From the NCBI GenBank assembly GCA_027943335.1, contig BSBK01006737.1:310001-374000 (forward strand): a stretch of 64,000 nucleotides of DNA, written 5' to 3'. The notes below the pieces were generated by a model. That model made no database searches, had not been told where the DNA came from, and saw only the letters and a program-made list of their open reading frames with translations. The position numbers and the translations under genes are program-made. The DNA comes from Chamaecyparis obtusa. Lineage: Eukaryota; Streptophyta; Pinopsida; Cupressales; Cupressaceae. Of this stretch, positions 32,916-45,473 are shown one piece after another (position 1 is the stretch's first letter; each line of letters opens with the position of its first letter).

Positions 32916-34220
32916 AAACTTCACTATGATTTTTTCATGAACGACATAGAAGACTATCATTTAATTCTCTATAGTATCATTTTTGTTCACTTCATTTCCA
33001 CTTACCATTATTTGATATTGTTGTTGTTGTCCTTTTGAAGCTCGACATATGATAGACATTGAAAATTAGTTATGTCATATTAAAAAAGTGCAGCTCTTTT
33101 CCTTCAACTTTGTTATTGTCAACTACATTTCAATGTCTATCACTATCGACCTTCAAAAACACAACCACTAATCATGATCCAATTCAAGTGAACATGATCC
33201 AATCAAGAGAATGGAAATGGACTCAACTTGTTGCTGCCAATAGGTAACCTGGATCAACGCTACTAGTTTGTGAATAATTATGAATAAGCTATGGATAATT
33301 ATTACAAGGCCCATCGTAAACTTACTACTCTAGGTCTTCTTGCAATGTACTCTGTAATTGATGCAGATGAATAGATCCTAGAATATATCCATGAATCTTG
33401 TAATTCATCCCACAAACACATTCCCCACATAGAATCCCTAGTAAATATCCCATTTCCACCGATTCGAGCACAACAAGATTGGCTTGCAAGTCATTCTAGT
33501 ATTATTGATGATTTCTTTCTCACCCCATATCCTTGTTATAATCTTGTCTTCCAAGCCACACCTTGTTTCTACTCTTACTTATTCAAGGTAACTCTTTAAT
33601 CATGGTAGATAAACTACTTCAATAGATATTTCTTAGACAACTACGGTCCACATCTCAAACAATGCTCAAAAAATCTTACCCCATACTAGACCCTTGGAAC
33701 AATGTGGACCAACCATACCCTTGGAATAGTGGTGACCAACTCAATCCCATCTTGTTTTTTCACCAAGATAAAGATTAAAAGAAAAATAAATTTTTTTCCT
33801 AATACACCTTGTCATGTGTACACTCAAATAATGTGGAAAGAATCAAGACCAGCAACACCACCTCATTTAGTTGACCCAAAAGGTTTCGACCATGAATCTC
33901 TACTAGTTTAATCATTACAATTCTACAAGTGTTACTATTTATCATCTTGCTATATTATCTACACCTTACACTAGTAGGGAATCATAATACTCTACTCAAA
34001 CATCATAGTCATATTACACTATATTAGGCTACATTCTACAAAAAAAACACTATAGTTTATGATTCTAACATTGTTGATGGTATTGATTAGAAACCATCAT
34101 GCCACCTATTTCCATAGAACCCACTAGTAAATAGCTTCATACTGACACACTTTCGATTCTAGTGCTTTTAATTCTCTTAACAATTTATCACATATGTAAT
34201 AATTTTGTTATTCTTTGCAG
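32916..34220. other. no gene seen
   Basis: Non-coding. It ends with TTCTTTGCAG, a plausible splice acceptor just before the transposase remnant. Confidence 0.5.
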
Positions 34221-35855
34221 ATGACGAGGTCACATCGCAAGGATCCTGAACCAAAAAAGAGAGCATCAACTAGGCTACTTGCCCACAAAAGAGGTGTCAA
34301 ATTCCCAAGTGAGACTTAAACTCCAACTCTCATTGTGATAGACTAGGATACTAAAAGTAATGTAGAGCATGCTAAAAGTAACTCACCTCTTGTTACAGTG
34401 TCAACAAAAGATAATTCACTAGTCACAACAACACATAAAGAGAGGAGGCCATAGAAGATGTGGTCAGGAAGGTCTATTGAAGGGGCACTACATGATATTG
34501 TGTAAAATGACATGTTCATACCAACATCCAATAAATGGGGATTTCCAATAGCCACCATATCAAAATAGCTGGGTGGTCTCACAATAACATCCAAGAAAGG
34601 TCCCCCAACCATACTCACCCTGGAATAAGAAGAGTAGATTATAGAGTGGTGCCAATAGATGGATGACATGGGCCATGGGCTAGAAATTATAAACTTTAAG
34701 GTCGATGTGACTCAAGTATGCAAGAAAATACCCAACCCTTTGAAGGATGGCATGCCTGGAAAGTCTTGGTGGTCAGGTTTTAAGGCCCACCATCCAGAAT
34801 TGACACTCCAAATAGTGGAAGACCTTGAAAAAGATAAGACAATCAATCTAAGACCAGGTGTTGTACGTGCATTCTATGACACTTTATCAAAAGCATATGA
34901 TACAAATCTATATGGACCTGCTCACATTTGGAATTGTGACGAAATGGATTTGCAGATGAGTAGAGATGGGTCTATGAAGGTGATAGCTAGAAGAGGAAAC
35001 TAGAACATTCCATACATCATTCCCAAGAGTCATGAATGGATCACCATTCTCTTTTGTATTAATGTTTTTGGCTAAAGCATATCGGGCTTCTACTTATTTA
35101 AAGGGAAGAAGCACTTGCAGAATTACATCCAAAATATGAACCAGGTGCTTGTATGGAAACACAACCATGTGTGTGGATGACTAAGGATTTATTCCTAAAT
35201 TGGTTGTACCACTTTTCTCACTCTATGGCAGGGGGTGTTTCACCAATGAATAGACACTTAGTCATTTTTTATGTCAATGGGAGCTATGTTTCAGTTACAA
35301 CAATCTAGGAGGCACACACACTAGGCATTGACCTGATCACCTTGTTAGCCCACACCTCAGACAAAGTACAAACACTCAATGTGATTATATTCTCTCCATT
35401 CAAAATAAAATTAAAATCACAATGAGAAGCTTGGTTGGAAAAGTATCCAGATATTGAAATTAGACAGGAAAAACTTGCAGAAATAGGCAGCAAGTCTTTG
35501 ACAAGGGCTTTAACTATTTCTAAAATTGTTGCGGGATTCAAAAGGAACAAGATGTGGCCTCTGAATCAAGATGCACTCATTGACAACATGCAACCTAACA
35601 AAAAAATTAATTAACAGAGGGGAAGATGCATGTGCAGTTGAGAATATGCTTAGCCTTGTAGGAGTTGTTGTGTCAAGTGAAGATGTTGCATATATTCGTC
35701 AAAGTGAGGAAAATTCAGAAGTGAACTATAATCAACCATCTAATAATGAAATGGAAACTATTGATAATAATGTGGATGAGACTCTTGGTCTTCCATCTGA
35801 GCGAATACCTTTGTCATGGGTGGTAGAAGGGGTTATCAATATAGGTGTTGTGTAA
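34221..35855 (+). pseudogene. pogo-type DDE transposase (HTH_psq, CENP-B-like, DDE_1), dead
   Basis: DNA transposase of the pogo/Tigger group. From the ATG at 34221 one frame, with about ten in-frame stops, reads the psq-type helix-turn-helix (MWSGRSIEGALHDIV, SNKWGFPIATI), the CENP-B-like part (GKSWWSGFKAHHPEL near residue 177) and the start of the catalytic domain (HIWNCDEMDLQM, with the first Asp). A one-base shift near 35140-35155 moves the rest to another frame: ACMETQPCVWMTKDLFLNWL, then NRHLVIFYVNGSYV where the family has LDGHGSH, and VQTLNVIIF where it has LQPLDV. Two of three catalytic Asp are thus lost. A shift back gives the acidic tail at 35571-35855. Many stops fit C-to-T decay. 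Confidence 0.88.
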
Positions 35856-37655
35856 TGTCCTGCCAAAGAACCCAAGAGATATTAACCTAAAACATTTTAC
35901 TAAGTTTGCAGAATATTTTTTTTCTTAAATATTTACAAATAATAATGAATAAACAAGCGGAAGTAAAAACATAAAGTCCATAAGCATATAAACATAAATA
36001 TAATCTTCGTAGGTAGATTACACATCTCAAGGGATCCTTGACATAAAAACTATGAAATATAGTTACATCCATAAATTACATATTACATCATAATTACATC
36101 TGAATGATAAAATACACATACTCATCAACATCCATTGCACATGTTGTAGGTTATGTAATTACAATAAGATAAAAAGTACAAATAGAAAAGTACAAGATCA
36201 AAAATAAGTCTCCAAGAAGATAGGAAAGGAAGTAACTGTAACCATGATCATCTAGCACTTAAACAAGGACGTTAGAGTCTCAAATGGTAAAAGAATCACT
36301 ACCTCCTAACCTTGTGGAAACATGTGGCTCCACTCCCACCATGTTGGGGAGATAACATCAAATCCCACTCAGATAACAATACCAAACAATCAAGTAAACT
36401 AAGCAAGGATCCTAGAAACTCCTATCTCAAGGGTAAAAACTCATAAGTCAAAGGTACACATAATAACCCAGAGGCAACCAACACATGTAGGAAATGAAAT
36501 TAGGGAAGTGTCAACACATGAGTCAACTCTAAGGTCACCTGGTAGTCTCTCTGGACCCTGGCCCCTAGTGACTCTATGCGGTATCAGTAGTCCTCTCATG
36601 TAGACAAGGAAAACCAACTATGCCAGACTCACCATCACTACTAGACAGGCAATCATCTTCTCTCACTCTCATCCTTAGCCTATACTAGAACTCAAGGAAT
36701 GGGTGAGGAATCATTATCTGATTAATTCATTTTTAATCCCCATTTAGTTTAATATTATCACTTGATTAAGTAACCTACTAAGGATATCCAGGTAGCCACT
36801 TCCAGGCTCTAGTGCCCCCAAAGTAAGCCTCTTCCCCTTTAACACCTAGATAACCTACCGTAGGTTTAATAATCTCAAATCATGACTCTAAGTCAATATA
36901 TCTCATAATATCTATTAATCAAATACTCTCACATTTAAATAGCTAAAAATAGAAAAATCTAATTTATTTAAATTTCATAATTAATCTAAATAAATGATCT
37001 AATTATAGCAATCACATCAATTAACCAAAAATCAACTGAACTTAAAGAACCATAACCATGCTCAAGGAAGGGATTATAAACTCACGTCACCTGGATGAGT
37101 TTGGAAAGGGTAAAATATTAGAATCTTGTCCACTATTTTAGGACAATATAATGGATTAGGTAGGGATTTTGATTTGAATATTATCTCCCCTCTTTTACCA
37201 TTGAGACTTGCGATAGGGCACGCTCATTCTGACAATTCAGGGAAGTTGATACTGGGTACCTGCAAACCTGTATAAAAGACCAGAATGTACATACATGTAT
37301 ATAAAACAAGCAATGGTGGGGATTGGGACATCGTGTGGATCCCGCAATAAGGTAACTACGACTTTATCCCTCAACCATATCAAACATGTCAAACAAGAAA
37401 GTAAAATCATACATGATAACCATACACATACAAGTATGGGGTAAGATTAATCATAATCATAAGAATCATTTAAAAAATGTAAATTATCATCATTAAATAA
37501 CTAACATCATCTAACTACATCAATATAAAATCCATAATTATTTATTTATTAAAATCACCATGTAGTATCATACATCCAAAACCATATAATAATAGAAATA
37601 TCAACACACACATAAAAGTGGCCTAAAAGAGTTTGGAAATATAAAACTAAAAAGA
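35853..37655. repeat. LTR-like non-coding repeat, boundaries unresolved
   Basis: Starts TGTAATGTCCTGCC exactly where the transposase frame ends. It includes phrases such as CTAGTGCCCCCAAAGTAAGC and a TATA box (TGTATAAAAGACC, about 37272). This looks like gypsy LTR sequence, but no partner LTR, primer site or duplication was found. No gene. Confidence 0.35.
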
Positions 37656-37734
37656 AAACTATGGGTGGGCACTACATGTCGACTTGCAAGGTGAAGATGG
37701 AGAAGGAACTTTCACGTTCTCTTCACCACCCACC

Positions 37735-38620
37735 ACTACCATGATGGAAGTTGTACATTACTATGATGATTGTGGGATAAAAGACAATAGGATAGATGTA
37801 GATTTCATAGAAGAAACATGTGAATCTGATCGTGTCAAAGATGAAAGCATAATGTAACAAGTGAGTGAGACATTGAGTTCTCAACTACAATCTACATTGA
37901 GAAAATTATTGAAGATGTATGTTCACATTGTCAACCAAAAACATGGCATGACTACTGCTCAGGGGATTTTCTTGAGCTAGAAATCCCAATTATTAACCTT
38001 TGATGATTACATGAAGGAACTCATGGTGTAGGAGTTGAGGAAGAACAAAATTGAGGAAGGAAACAAAAGAAAGAAAGACTATATCATAGTAAATAAGGTT
38101 ACACATGTTTTGGAAAAGGGAAATAAGGAAAAGGGAAGAAAAGGAAAGGAAATTATGCATAAGGAAAATGAAAGGTGGAAAGAAGAGGAGAAGAAGGAAA
38201 ATGAGGAAAGAGAAAGGTGAGAGAAGGCAGCCAAGGAACACGAGGTAGAGGAAAGGAGTATTGTAGAGAAAACCAAGGATTTGGCTCGAAAGAAGATGTT
38301 AATCAGTACATCCCCTCCATCGACTCCCTTTTCACAAGGGTGTGTCATTTTGTAGGAGATGATCAACATAAACATGCCCAAATATTTTGTAGCTTTTAAT
38401 GGTTCACCTTGTTAACCACCTCTCACTTTTCTTGCTATGCACAACTATCATGCAGGGACCCCATAATTTATTGTGGTTCCCATTGAAGCCTCAAGGGAAT
38501 CACCCACCTCTCCAACCAATTACCTTCTTGTTTGGTTTGAGTGACTTATGGATTATTTTTCTTCAAAATCACAGTACCAAAACTTCTATATTCATGCATA
38601 CTTTTTGTTAGACAGTATAC
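37735..38620 (+). pseudogene. broken Lys/Glu-rich reading frame, family unknown
   Basis: A run of coding-like sequence in one main direction with several stops: YYDDCGIKDNRIDVDFIEE near 37765, LTFDDYMKELMV near 38005, then a highly charged coiled-coil-like stretch (38035-38220, E/K-rich) and STPPSTPFSQG near 38310. After a frameshift it reads MPKYFVAFNGSP. I do not recognise the protein. Simple-sequence expansion explains part of the charged region. Confidence 0.3.
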
Positions 38621-38759
38621 TCATTTTGCACAACTAATTGAATATGGAAAGTACATGATGTAATATGATGATTGAGCCCAGATTTCAATACCTTTATTGG
38701 TTGTGAAGAAATTTGTGTGGACTTTACATATGGTTTACATAATATTGAAAAATGAATGT

Positions 38760-39320
38760 GTTTTCTATTTACATATTATTGAAGGGGTGTGTTTTCAAAT
38801 TTCATAGTAATGAAGGAATGTGTTTTTAGTTGTCAATGCTAGTATTCTTGCATCGTCAAGATGTCTTGTTGATGCAACCAGTGTACTATTCCTAACTATA
38901 AGAGAAATGTATTTTTCCATTGTGAACAATACTAATCTTACATCAACAATATGTCTTGATGATGCAATAAGTCTAGTATTCCTCATTAAAAAAGGAATGC
39001 ATTTTCAATTTAAATATTAATGAAGGAATGTGTTTTCAATTATGAATAGTAGTATTCTTGCATCATTAAGATGTATTGTTGATGCAAGAAGTATACTATT
39101 CCTAATTGTAACAGGGATGTGTTTTACATTGTCAATAATATTAATCTTGCATCAGAAATATGTCTTCATGATGCAAGAAGTCTAGTGTTCATAATTGAAA
39201 AACAAATGTGTTTTCAATTCTGATTACTAGTGCTCTTGCATCATCAAGATGTCTTGATGATGCCATAAGACTATTATGCATAATTGAAAATTTATTGTGT
39301 TTTCAATTTACATATTTAGG
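38760..39320. repeat. tandem array of palindromic units, about 90 bp
   Basis: Five units, with palindromic cores starting at about 38847, 38937, 39057, 39146 and 39235 (spacings 90, 120, 89, 89). The ideal core is CTTGCATCATCAAGA, two bases, then TCTTGATGATGCAAG. Between cores lies a second palindrome, AATTGAAAA with TTTTCAATT. The array is therefore an alternation of two inverted repeats and reads almost the same on both strands. No gene. Confidence 0.85.
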
Positions 39321-41186
39321 GAAGATGATCCATTAGTGCACACCCTATATTTTGGGGTACCACACGATACACCTGGTTGCTCATTGAGTTGGCAACCCCA
39401 AATCAAAATTTATGGCCTTGACTCATCCATAAGCCATGTCAACATGCCAATTTCTGCCAACATGTCAAAAAGACCTCCTTTCAGTACTTTATTTGGGACG
39501 TTCACAGTCCCACCACTGAAAAGTCTTCTCCCTTTTGTTTGTAGTGGATAGGGTGGACTCATGGTATTCGGCCACATGGCCACTGAATCCACTATCACCA
39601 CCTCCTTATACTACCACTGACACCTTACACTACAACATCCCTCCACATTTAATGTGTCACCTCTCCTTAATTCCACCACCCTAGTTTCCCTTATTGATGT
39701 ATGTACCATTTACTACACCTGCCTCCTCACGAATGAGTTCATATTTTACTCCTTTCTATCTAACCCATTCTAGAGTGTTCAGTCTATTTATGGCAAAAAT
39801 GTGAGTACAACAACATAGTGCAACTTTTCCTTGTGGGGTCTATTCAATGAGGAAACTCTACCATTCAAATACCTTCATATAACTTGTGAATTATGTTGCA
39901 TATTCCATTCAATATGAATGTAATATTAAAACATATTTCATGACTATAAAGGTTTCAAACAATGTCATGTCCTCATTAAGGTTTACAAATATGGTCATGT
40001 AGATTTTGTTGACCTCATTTCCCAATCATCACATTACATGTAAGATATTTAGTTAGTGACATTAGAAGTTAGGATGTGCACATTCTAGCCCCCCACTACT
40101 AGAAAGTGCCATACACTCGTTACATATAAAGATATGTGTGTCTACTGTTCTTCCAATTGTAGTGAGGAAAGGTACAAATGAATTGAATAGAAAGGTTAGT
40201 ATAGAGGAAAGGGATCAAAACATATGGCACAACCCTGAGTGAACAATATAATTTGGATTTGGATTTTCTAACTCAATGGTGTAGGTGGCAGACTACTTGT
40301 GCAAACTTAGTTGTACTCACTTCAATTTCCCTACACGAACACATTACAGATGTAACTATTCTCTTATATATGTAGAATAAAACATGTTTTTATTATTTAC
40401 CTACCAAAGTATTAATTTGTATATGTGACAATGAAGGGAAGTAAGGAGGGGTGAAACATAGTAAATGCAAGTGCATGTTCAAGTGTAAGGTGACAATGCA
40501 CATTCAAGTGTAAGGTATGTGCGAAAAGTAAAACTAAAAGAATTGAATTTATAAAAACTAAATTAGTGAAAGTATAAGGTGTCTATGAATAATCTTATCC
40601 AAACACTAATTTATACACATGGTTGAGAAATAATAACTTTACTTATAGAAACCATATTTTAACCCTAACCATAAATCAATCATTTCTCCTATAATTATAA
40701 TTGAACCATATCAACATCTCCTATAATAAAATAAAATGAAATTGGAAACTAACCATTGATAGTTATTTTTCATATAACATATTTGTATTGATCTGCATAT
40801 AATTTTATGAGAGAACACTTGATCTACGGGTCTTAGGAATTCCTTAGATATGCTATAAAAAATGGTTTGAAAATCAATACATGTAGAGTATATCATATTA
40901 AAATTGAAAATTGAAACAATTTTTTGGTATAACTAATGTAGAGATAAGTTGAGAATGTTATGGTATGTTTTTTATGCTTATTTGATGATAGGTTGATCAA
41001 TTATGATGTTGTCATTGATGTCAACTTAGTGGTTATGTTGATATATGTTCAAGAGGTTGGATCTAGAGTTGTGGTAAGAGTTGGAGTGTGCGATCGTAAT
41101 GGAAGTATCTATGATGTTTCTAGATGCTATATCTATGACCGCATAGGTTAAGCATATGTATGTTGTGACTTATGATTGATTGAAGG
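39321..41186. other. no gene seen
   Basis: Non-coding. A small doubled phrase, CATGTTCAAGTGTAAGGT and CACATTCAAGTGTAAGGT, is at about 40470-40520. Short frames (for example 40960-41151) are unrecognised. Confidence 0.5.
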
Positions 41187-42644
41187 TGTAGGATACATAA
41201 ATATACTTTTTTTAGGAAGTGATATTTCTATATCTATGGTGTTAAAGATTATGATTAATTTGATTTGTGTGTGGAAAATGTTGTGGACATATAAACTTAA
41301 TAAAACATAAATACTTATCTTGATAAGGAGAAGATTTATAAATCACTGTTTTCTAGTGTCTGGGTTCAGTTTCGAGAAATTCTACAACCGGATCTGGCTT
41401 GGAAATGCAGAAACAGAGAAAACCTAGAAACCTTTTGTCTTTCTGAGCAAGATTGTCCTTGACCTAAAATAGGGGTAAGATCTTACCTCAGGGTACAATG
41501 TTACCCCAAAAGGTCATCCTTGACGTGCACTGTTCCAACAGAAATTATGTTTGTGGATCCCAAAAGTTTGTCAAAAAGGGTACTCAGATCTGAACTACAA
41601 TTCATTGTCCCACACCTATACCTACAAGAAAAAAGAGGGTTTTTGTTGTTTGGATGAGGAGTTTGCCTTGTTCAAACCCCAATTTGGAATCAACCTTTAA
41701 AATAGAATTGAAATAGAGAATGCTATCAAGTAGTAGAAATAGATCTAACAACGAAGCTATGATACTCAATAGATATGCAATTGTATTTGAAATGTAAACA
41801 AGTATGTTAATATGAAAGCTTGGACTCAACACTAACAAATAAAAATCAAAACCTCCATGATTGTATGCTTGGAATCCAAATTGAAGGGAGAATGAATAAA
41901 TCTTGAAGATGAACAAAAGGATCTTGAAGGAAGATCAAACCACCATGATGGATAGATCTAGGGTTTGAATGATGAATCTTGAATGCTTGAACCAAATTCC
42001 TCCAAAGGTTTGAATGCTTTAATCCTTGATCTTCAATGAAGAACTTGAATACTTGAATGCTTGAACAAGAGATGGAATATCTCACACTTGATTGATGGAG
42101 CGCTTGATTTCCAAAAGAGAGATGATAGATGGCTTGATGCTTGATTGAAATGGATTGAAATGAGGGAGGAAGGCTTCCTTTTATACTAGTCTAGGGCACA
42201 AACTTCTAGAGAGGCCAACATAGGAGAATTAAATTTCCATTTAAACCTTAACCCCTAGAAATAGACCTAAATTAAATACAATTTAAGATGTTACTATTCT
42301 GAAACCTGAAACAATCAATTCAAAAGTGGGAAAATAAACTTTTGAGTTCCCCCCCCCCGCATCCAAAAAACTTTTCGATGAAAAGGGGGACCTGGGTCAA
42401 GGATGAGGTCAACTTTGACCTAGGTCAAGGTTGATTTTGACCTTGACCCAGGGGTTTAGGACCCCTGGAAAATGAGCCAGAAGAGGAAAATAGAGTCCGG
42501 GGAGGCCCAAACAAAGCCCTAAATAGGCACAGAAGATGGAAAGGGGGCATAAAATAGAGGACAACATGATGATGGCCCCAAAACACCCCCTAAGGAGGGA
42601 TAAATGTTCTTAACATGGAAGTGATTCCATTTTAAGATGATACA
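41187..42644 (-). repeat. 3' LTR
   Basis: 1458 bp, TGTAGGATACA at the left and GATACA at the right. TATA box on the minus strand (GTATAAAAGG) at about 42177-42186. A poly-C run lies near 42350. Confidence 0.87.
42395..42450 (-). promoter_or_regulatory. six W-box cores in LTR U3 (3' LTR)
   Basis: Three TTGACC and three GGTCAA words in about 56 bp, about 210 bp upstream of the LTR TATA box, with TTTGACCTAGGTCAA at the centre. TTGAC(C/T) is the WRKY factor site. The same cluster is in the other LTR. Confidence 0.6.
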
Positions 42645-42661
42645 TTAAGCCCCCACTTTAG
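42645..42661 (-). other. polypurine tract
   Basis: CTAAAGTGGGGGCTTAA on the minus strand, directly before the LTR start TGTATC. Confidence 0.75.
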
Positions 42662-44271
42662 TGAGAGTATGGAAATCAAATATGCTCATGGTAAAGGAGA
42701 AGAAAGATCCAAGTGGATTCGCAACAAGATAGAAAAACACTTAGTTAATGACACAAGCCCCCAAACTAAGGATTCTAACTCAAAATACACTCACGAGGAT
42801 GCAAAAACAAACACAAAACTTAAAACAAACCCAAATCAACTAGTAAAGGAAACCTTGCTAAGAAATGCCTCCTATACTAATATCATATTTGGAAAGCTAT
42901 CATAAAATCATAAATGATTACATAAGAAAGACAAGAGAAACACTATAAATAACATAGCTTCATGATCCAGTCCTATTAGCATGAAAGCAAAAAGAGAGAA
43001 AAGAGAAAGTGATTACCTCACCTAGTAAGATGCCCACCTTATCGTGAATCACCAAGGAGGGAGAGCCCAACAGGTAACCAGACCCGATAGTTCACCCAAC
43101 AAACTATTCTTTGCAATTGTAATGCATCTTCTAATGGCTTTTGGAATACCCATAGATCCACCTTCTTGTATCACTATGAATATAAAATGTGTGTCCCTTC
43201 AGGATTTAGCAACTTATGTGTGTTACCTTCCATGGATTTAACATATTGAAAATTTAAAAATGTGTGTCTCTTCAGGATTTAGCAACTTATGTGTGTTACC
43301 TTCAAAGGATTTAGCATATTGAAAATTGAAAAATGTGTGTCTCTTCAAGATTTAGCAACTTATGTGTGTTAGCTTCGGAGGATTTAGCATATTGAAAATT
43401 AAAAAATGTGTGTCTCTTTATGTGCATTACCTTAAGAGGATTTAGCATATAAATGAAAAACTATAGTACAAAGGAGACCCTGTATATGCCCCCCTCCTTA
43501 TCGTGGCTATCTACTAGACATGATAAGGAAGAGAAAGAGGATACCTACTTCACAATGTAAGGAGATATCATGCTTAACAACAATGTACACTATATTCTTA
43601 GCGAAGGGTATTGACCCCTACATCCAAGAGTATAGATAATCGTGAAAAGGATATGTCACTCACAGAAAAGTATCCTCAAAGAAAGAGATCTTATCAACAA
43701 GACCCGCACCGTAAAGGAGTGTTTTTAGATAAAATATCATCTTTCAAAGATAAACCACGTGGGAACAATGATTCAATCATCAAGCCCCCCTACAATCAAG
43801 AGGAAGAGTAATCTTTGAATTGAGAGAAACAACTCTAATCACCAAAGCAAGGGAAAGAGTTTATAAAGAACATAATTTTCAAAATAGAGAAGAGGTGATG
43901 ACCTAGGAAAACAACCTCTCATATAAAAATGATAACCATAGTCAAAACATCAGTCAGTATAATGAAATATTGTTGCAAGATAAACAAATGCCACTAAGCT
44001 AAGGAAAGCATATCCCTAGACAAAGAGAAAGAAAGAAGAACCTTGCCCCCCAAGGATGAAAACAAGGGATACCTTTGCAAAACAAATGTCTTTAGAAAAG
44101 ATATCTCAAATAGAATTTATGAATGATTATAAACATAATACAAAACCATTGAAAGAGAGGATATAAAGAATACTGATTAAGCTCAATAAAAATCCTAATG
44201 GATCCTAGGAGACTGGATGGAAATACACCTCTTTCCCCCTAGTCTAGAGACAAGAGGAGAAGAAATCTATA
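42662..44271 (-). other. non-coding interior
   Basis: About 1.6 kb between the 340-residue frame and the polypurine tract, where pol would be expected. I see no RT, RNase H or integrase motif on either strand. It contains the 73-bp array. Confidence 0.6.
43187..43450. repeat. tandem array, 73-bp unit, about 3.5 copies
   Basis: GATTTAGCAACTTATGTGTG at 43203, 43276 and 43349, then a shortened unit. Each unit also holds AAAAATGTGTGTCTCTTCA and GGATTTAGCATATTG. Confidence 0.85.
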
Positions 44272-45294
44272 TTATATCATAATAAGGGGTATCCCCATAT
44301 CAAAATTATGAAGGAATTGTAAAACTGCACAAGAGTGAGATATAATTCCTAAAGCAGCTCTTTCTCTAACATATAACTTGAAATGCACACAATCAACAAG
44401 TAAATGTGTATTATTGTAATGAAAAGGACATTTATACTTATATAGAGCATCTATCGGCATAGGTTTAAAGATTTCTTTCTTGGAATTCATTAACTGAGCA
44501 TACACCTTTTTAGCCACCTCTTGATGAAGACCAAGGTTATCTAAGGTAGGTGTAAGGAGGACGTGATCAACATCAACCACCTTGAATTGAGATTGCGAAC
44601 AACCAACACCATGCATATCTTGTTTAGTGGGTATATGAACTAGATACTTAATACCATGCTCATTAACACCAAGCCCTAAACCTCTATAACCTTTTTTAGT
44701 CATCATATCATATCTTGTAGTGTACATATCATGTAAAGCTTCTACAGGAGGTGATTGTTTATTATTTTCATGAGTAAAGATTGTATAAGGTGGAATAATA
44801 GGTTTAGAAGAAGTTGCTTTTCTCTTCCCTTTAATATCTTTTTGGATCAGATAAGAAGGGGAAGGTAAATCCAAGAATTCTTGCACGTCTGCATCATGAA
44901 CCATAGTTTGAATCTCATCATAAGTATGAGAAGAACTAGGGATATTGGATGGATAATTAGGCATATTAGGATTGTTAGCAATCAGATTAGGATTAGGAAG
45001 ATTAGGAACTATATTAGGAAGGATAGGTTTAGGATTAGGAATATTAGGAGATGGTGTATCATCTACCAAATTCTTCACATAATCCAAAAGAGTAATAAGT
45101 CCTCCACATAAATCTTTAATGAAAGTTTTGAAAGTAGGAAGACTAGTATCAGTCAATCTCACAATAGCATAGGCAAGTGAAAAATGAAGAGTAACTAACA
45201 TAATGAAGTGGATGATACTCTCATAAACATCATAGGTATGGTAAAGAGATGCTAAGAGAAGGATAATAAAGAAAATAATCACACACCAAAGCAT
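44272..45294 (-). CDS. gag-related 340-aa protein with two hydrophobic segments and G-patch-like motif
   Basis: An intact frame and the only long one in the element, placed where gag should be. Residues about 5-17 (VIIFFIILLLASL) and 29-47 (IIHFIMLVTLHFSLAYAIV) are membrane-like. A Pro/Asn-rich linker follows (about 80-125), then a basic patch (KGKRKATSSK). Near residues 195-212, MMTKKGYRGLGLGVNEHGI fits a G-patch (G-x-x-G-x-G-L-G-x-x-x-x-G). Near 282-305, CPFHYNNTHLLVDCVHFK resembles the degenerate Cys/His motif at the end of gag in some plant gypsy elements. A membrane-anchored N-terminus is unusual for gag. It may be a remodelled gag or an N-terminal fusion. Function unknown. Confidence 0.6.
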   Translation of the reverse strand: MLWCVIIFFIILLLASLYHTYDVYESIIHFIMLVTLHFSLAYAIVRLTDTSLPTFKTFIKDLCGGLITLLDYVKNLVDDTPSPNIPNPKPILPNIVPNLPNPNLIANNPNMPNYPSNIPSSSHTYDEIQTMVHDADVQEFLDLPSPSYLIQKDIKGKRKATSSKPIIPPYTIFTHENNKQSPPVEALHDMYTTRYDMMTKKGYRGLGLGVNEHGIKYLVHIPTKQDMHGVGCSQSQFKVVDVDHVLLTPTLDNLGLHQEVAKKVYAQLMNSKKEIFKPMPIDALYKYKCPFHYNNTHLLVDCVHFKLYVRERAALGIISHSCAVLQFLHNFDMGIPLIMI

Positions 45295-45456
45295 CTTAAA
45301 GATCTTCGTAGCAAATGAAATGCAAGAAATATTTTTGTATTTTGTTGAATATATGGATTTTTTGTATTTTTGAATTTAAAATGCAAGAGCATAAAAGAAA
45401 TCTAATCTTAAGGAAAGAAAGCAAAGCATCTAACACCAAAAAGAAAGAGTTGTCTA

Positions 45457-45473
45457 TCACGATTTCACCAAAA
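45457..45473 (-). other. primer binding site position
   Basis: TTTTGGTGAAATCGTGA follows the LTR end TACA on the minus strand. TGG is the usual start of a primer site, but I cannot name the tRNA. Confidence 0.45.

Noticed and set aside
38035..38220. Lys/Glu-rich protein as an intact small gene
   Set aside because: It is flanked by coding-like sequence broken by stops, and much of it is A/G-rich simple sequence.
38847..39270. CRISPR-like array
   Set aside because: Spacing is regular, but the 'spacers' are themselves conserved palindromes and the genome is a plant.
42669..42905. Lys-rich frame in the gypsy-like interior
   Set aside because: It is on the strand opposite to the element, short, without a family match, and next to the polypurine tract.
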